A stretch of 6,046 bases of DNA. It comes from Bryobacteraceae bacterium. Its GTDB lineage: Bacteria > Acidobacteriota > Terriglobia > Bryobacterales > Bryobacteraceae. Below the pieces are notes generated by a model. It was not told where the DNA came from. It was given only the letters and a program-made list of their open reading frames with translations, and searched no databases. The position numbers and the translations under genes were made by a program. Below are positions 5,327 to 6,046 of the stretch, piece by piece (within the stretch, counting starts at the first letter, position 1; the number at the start of each line of letters is the position of its first letter). The stretch is taken from positions 1 to 6,046 of the forward strand of contig JASHWA010000489.1 in assembly GCA_030044325.1 (NCBI GenBank). Direction: 5' to 3'.

Positions 5327-6046
5327 TCACCCGAAAATCTTGAACAGCCGCCGCAGCGGATCGTAGAATTCGTCCACTACGCGCTCCTTTAGCGGAATAA
5401 TCGCGTTGTCCGTGATCTTGATCTCTTCCGGGCAAACTTTGGTGCAGCACTTGGTGATGTTGCAATATCCGATGCCGCAGTTGTCGCGCAGATCGCCCAG
5501 CCGGTCCGCGGTGTCGAGCGGATTCATCTCCAGCGCGGCCGTGTACACCAGAAATCGCGGGCCGATGAACTTGTCGTGCAGGTGATGCTCGCGCAGAACG
5601 TGGCACACGTCCTGGCACAGGTAGCATTCGATGCACTTGCGGAACTCCTGGACCCGATCGACGTCGGACTGCTGCATGCGCCAGGTTCCATCCGGCGCGT
5701 CGGGCTTGCGCGGCGCGAATTTGGGGATGCGCTCCTTCACCCGATAATTCCAACTGACGTCGGTCACCAGGTCTTTGATGCGCGGGAAGGTGTGCATCGG
5801 CTCGATGGTCACCGGCTGATCGAGCGGAATCTGGCTCAGGCGCGTCATACACATCAATCTCGGCTTGCCGTTGATTTCGGCGGAGCACGACCCGCACTTC
5901 CCCGCCTTGCAATTCCAGCGCACCGCGAGATCGTTCGCCTGCGTGGCCTGAATGCGGTGCACCACGTCGAGCACCACCATGCCCGATTCGATTTCCGTCC
6001 TGTAGTCGACAAAATTTCCGGAGTTGCCGTCGCCGCGCCAGATGCG
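5327..6046 (-). CDS. sdhB: Succinate dehydrogenase/fumarate reductase iron-sulfur subunit (5' end outside window)
   Basis: This subunit passes electrons from the FAD subunit SdhA to the membrane quinone site, linking the TCA cycle to respiration on the cytoplasmic face of the membrane. The last 239 residues are present; by family length only a few N-terminal residues are missing. The frame is open to the window edge (RIWRGDGNSGNFVDYR), so an ATG at 5980 would truncate the ferredoxin domain and is not the true start. Numbered from the edge, C46, C51, C54 and C66 (CKAGKCGSC...C) bind [2Fe-2S]. C138, C141, C144 and C148 (CIECYLCQDVC), with C195, C201 and C205 (CNITKCCTKVCP), bind the [4Fe-4S] and [3Fe-4S] clusters. 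The CNITKCC wording and the ITDNAIIPLKERVVDEFYDP tail fit the actinobacterial/acidobacterial type rather than the E. coli type. A role as fumarate reductase cannot be excluded. sdhA and the membrane anchor gene would be expected upstream, outside the window. Confidence 0.95.
   Translation of the reverse strand, partial: RIWRGDGNSGNFVDYRTEIESGMVVLDVVHRIQATQANDLAVRWNCKAGKCGSCSAEINGKPRLMCMTRLSQIPLDQPVTIEPMHTFPRIKDLVTDVSWNYRVKERIPKFAPRKPDAPDGTWRMQQSDVDRVQEFRKCIECYLCQDVCHVLREHHLHDKFIGPRFLVYTAALEMNPLDTADRLGDLRDNCGIGYCNITKCCTKVCPEEIKITDNAIIPLKERVVDEFYDPLRRLFKIFG

Noticed and set aside
4863..5912. N-terminal extension of the TPR frame, giving a 515-residue protein
   Set aside because: The extension is antisense to the VOC gene and out of frame with sdhB, with shadow-like composition.
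1..6046. CRISPR array, tRNA/rRNA, insertion sequence, toxin-antitoxin or defence system
   Set aside because: No direct-repeat spacing, tRNA-like arms, transposase motifs or paired small toxin/antitoxin genes were seen on either strand.

Overview
The window is a GC-rich bacterial chromosome segment, densely packed with housekeeping and accessory genes on both strands. The organism is most likely an acidobacterium of the Solibacter/Bryobacter type. This is an inference from three things: an actinobacterial/acidobacterial-style SdhB, a secreted beta-lactamase-fold protein carrying an NTF2-like tail, and a long GC-rich palindrome whose wording I recall from such genomes. No 16S or other decisive marker is present, so the assignment is tentative.

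Layout from left to right. The 5' part of a type I glutamine synthetase gene (glnA, minus strand) runs off the left edge. After a 152-bp divergent gap comes a plus-strand gene for an exported serine beta-lactamase-like hydrolase with a C-terminal NTF2-like domain. A 77-bp imperfect palindrome (2298-2374) lies between that gene and xseA, the large subunit of exodeoxyribonuclease VII (plus strand). xseA converges stop-to-stop, with no gap, on a minus-strand gene for a small proline-rich single-pass membrane protein of unknown function. Upstream of that gene, on the same strand, is a small TPR-type protein that may be co-transcribed with it. The TPR gene diverges, with only 27 bp between start codons, from a plus-strand VOC (glyoxalase/bleomycin-resistance fold) protein. 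The VOC gene in turn converges, with 5 bp between stops, on sdhB, the iron-sulfur subunit of succinate dehydrogenase/fumarate reductase (minus strand), whose 5' end lies beyond the right edge.

The genes do not form one pathway. glnA serves nitrogen assimilation, xseA DNA repair, and sdhB the TCA cycle and respiratory chain. The others are an exported hydrolase and three small proteins of unknown role. I found no RNA genes, CRISPR array, insertion sequence, phage gene or defence system, and no clear sign of a new multi-gene system. The items most worth a second look are the palindromic repeat, the hydrolase-NTF2 fusion and the uncharacterised proline-rich membrane protein with its TPR neighbour.
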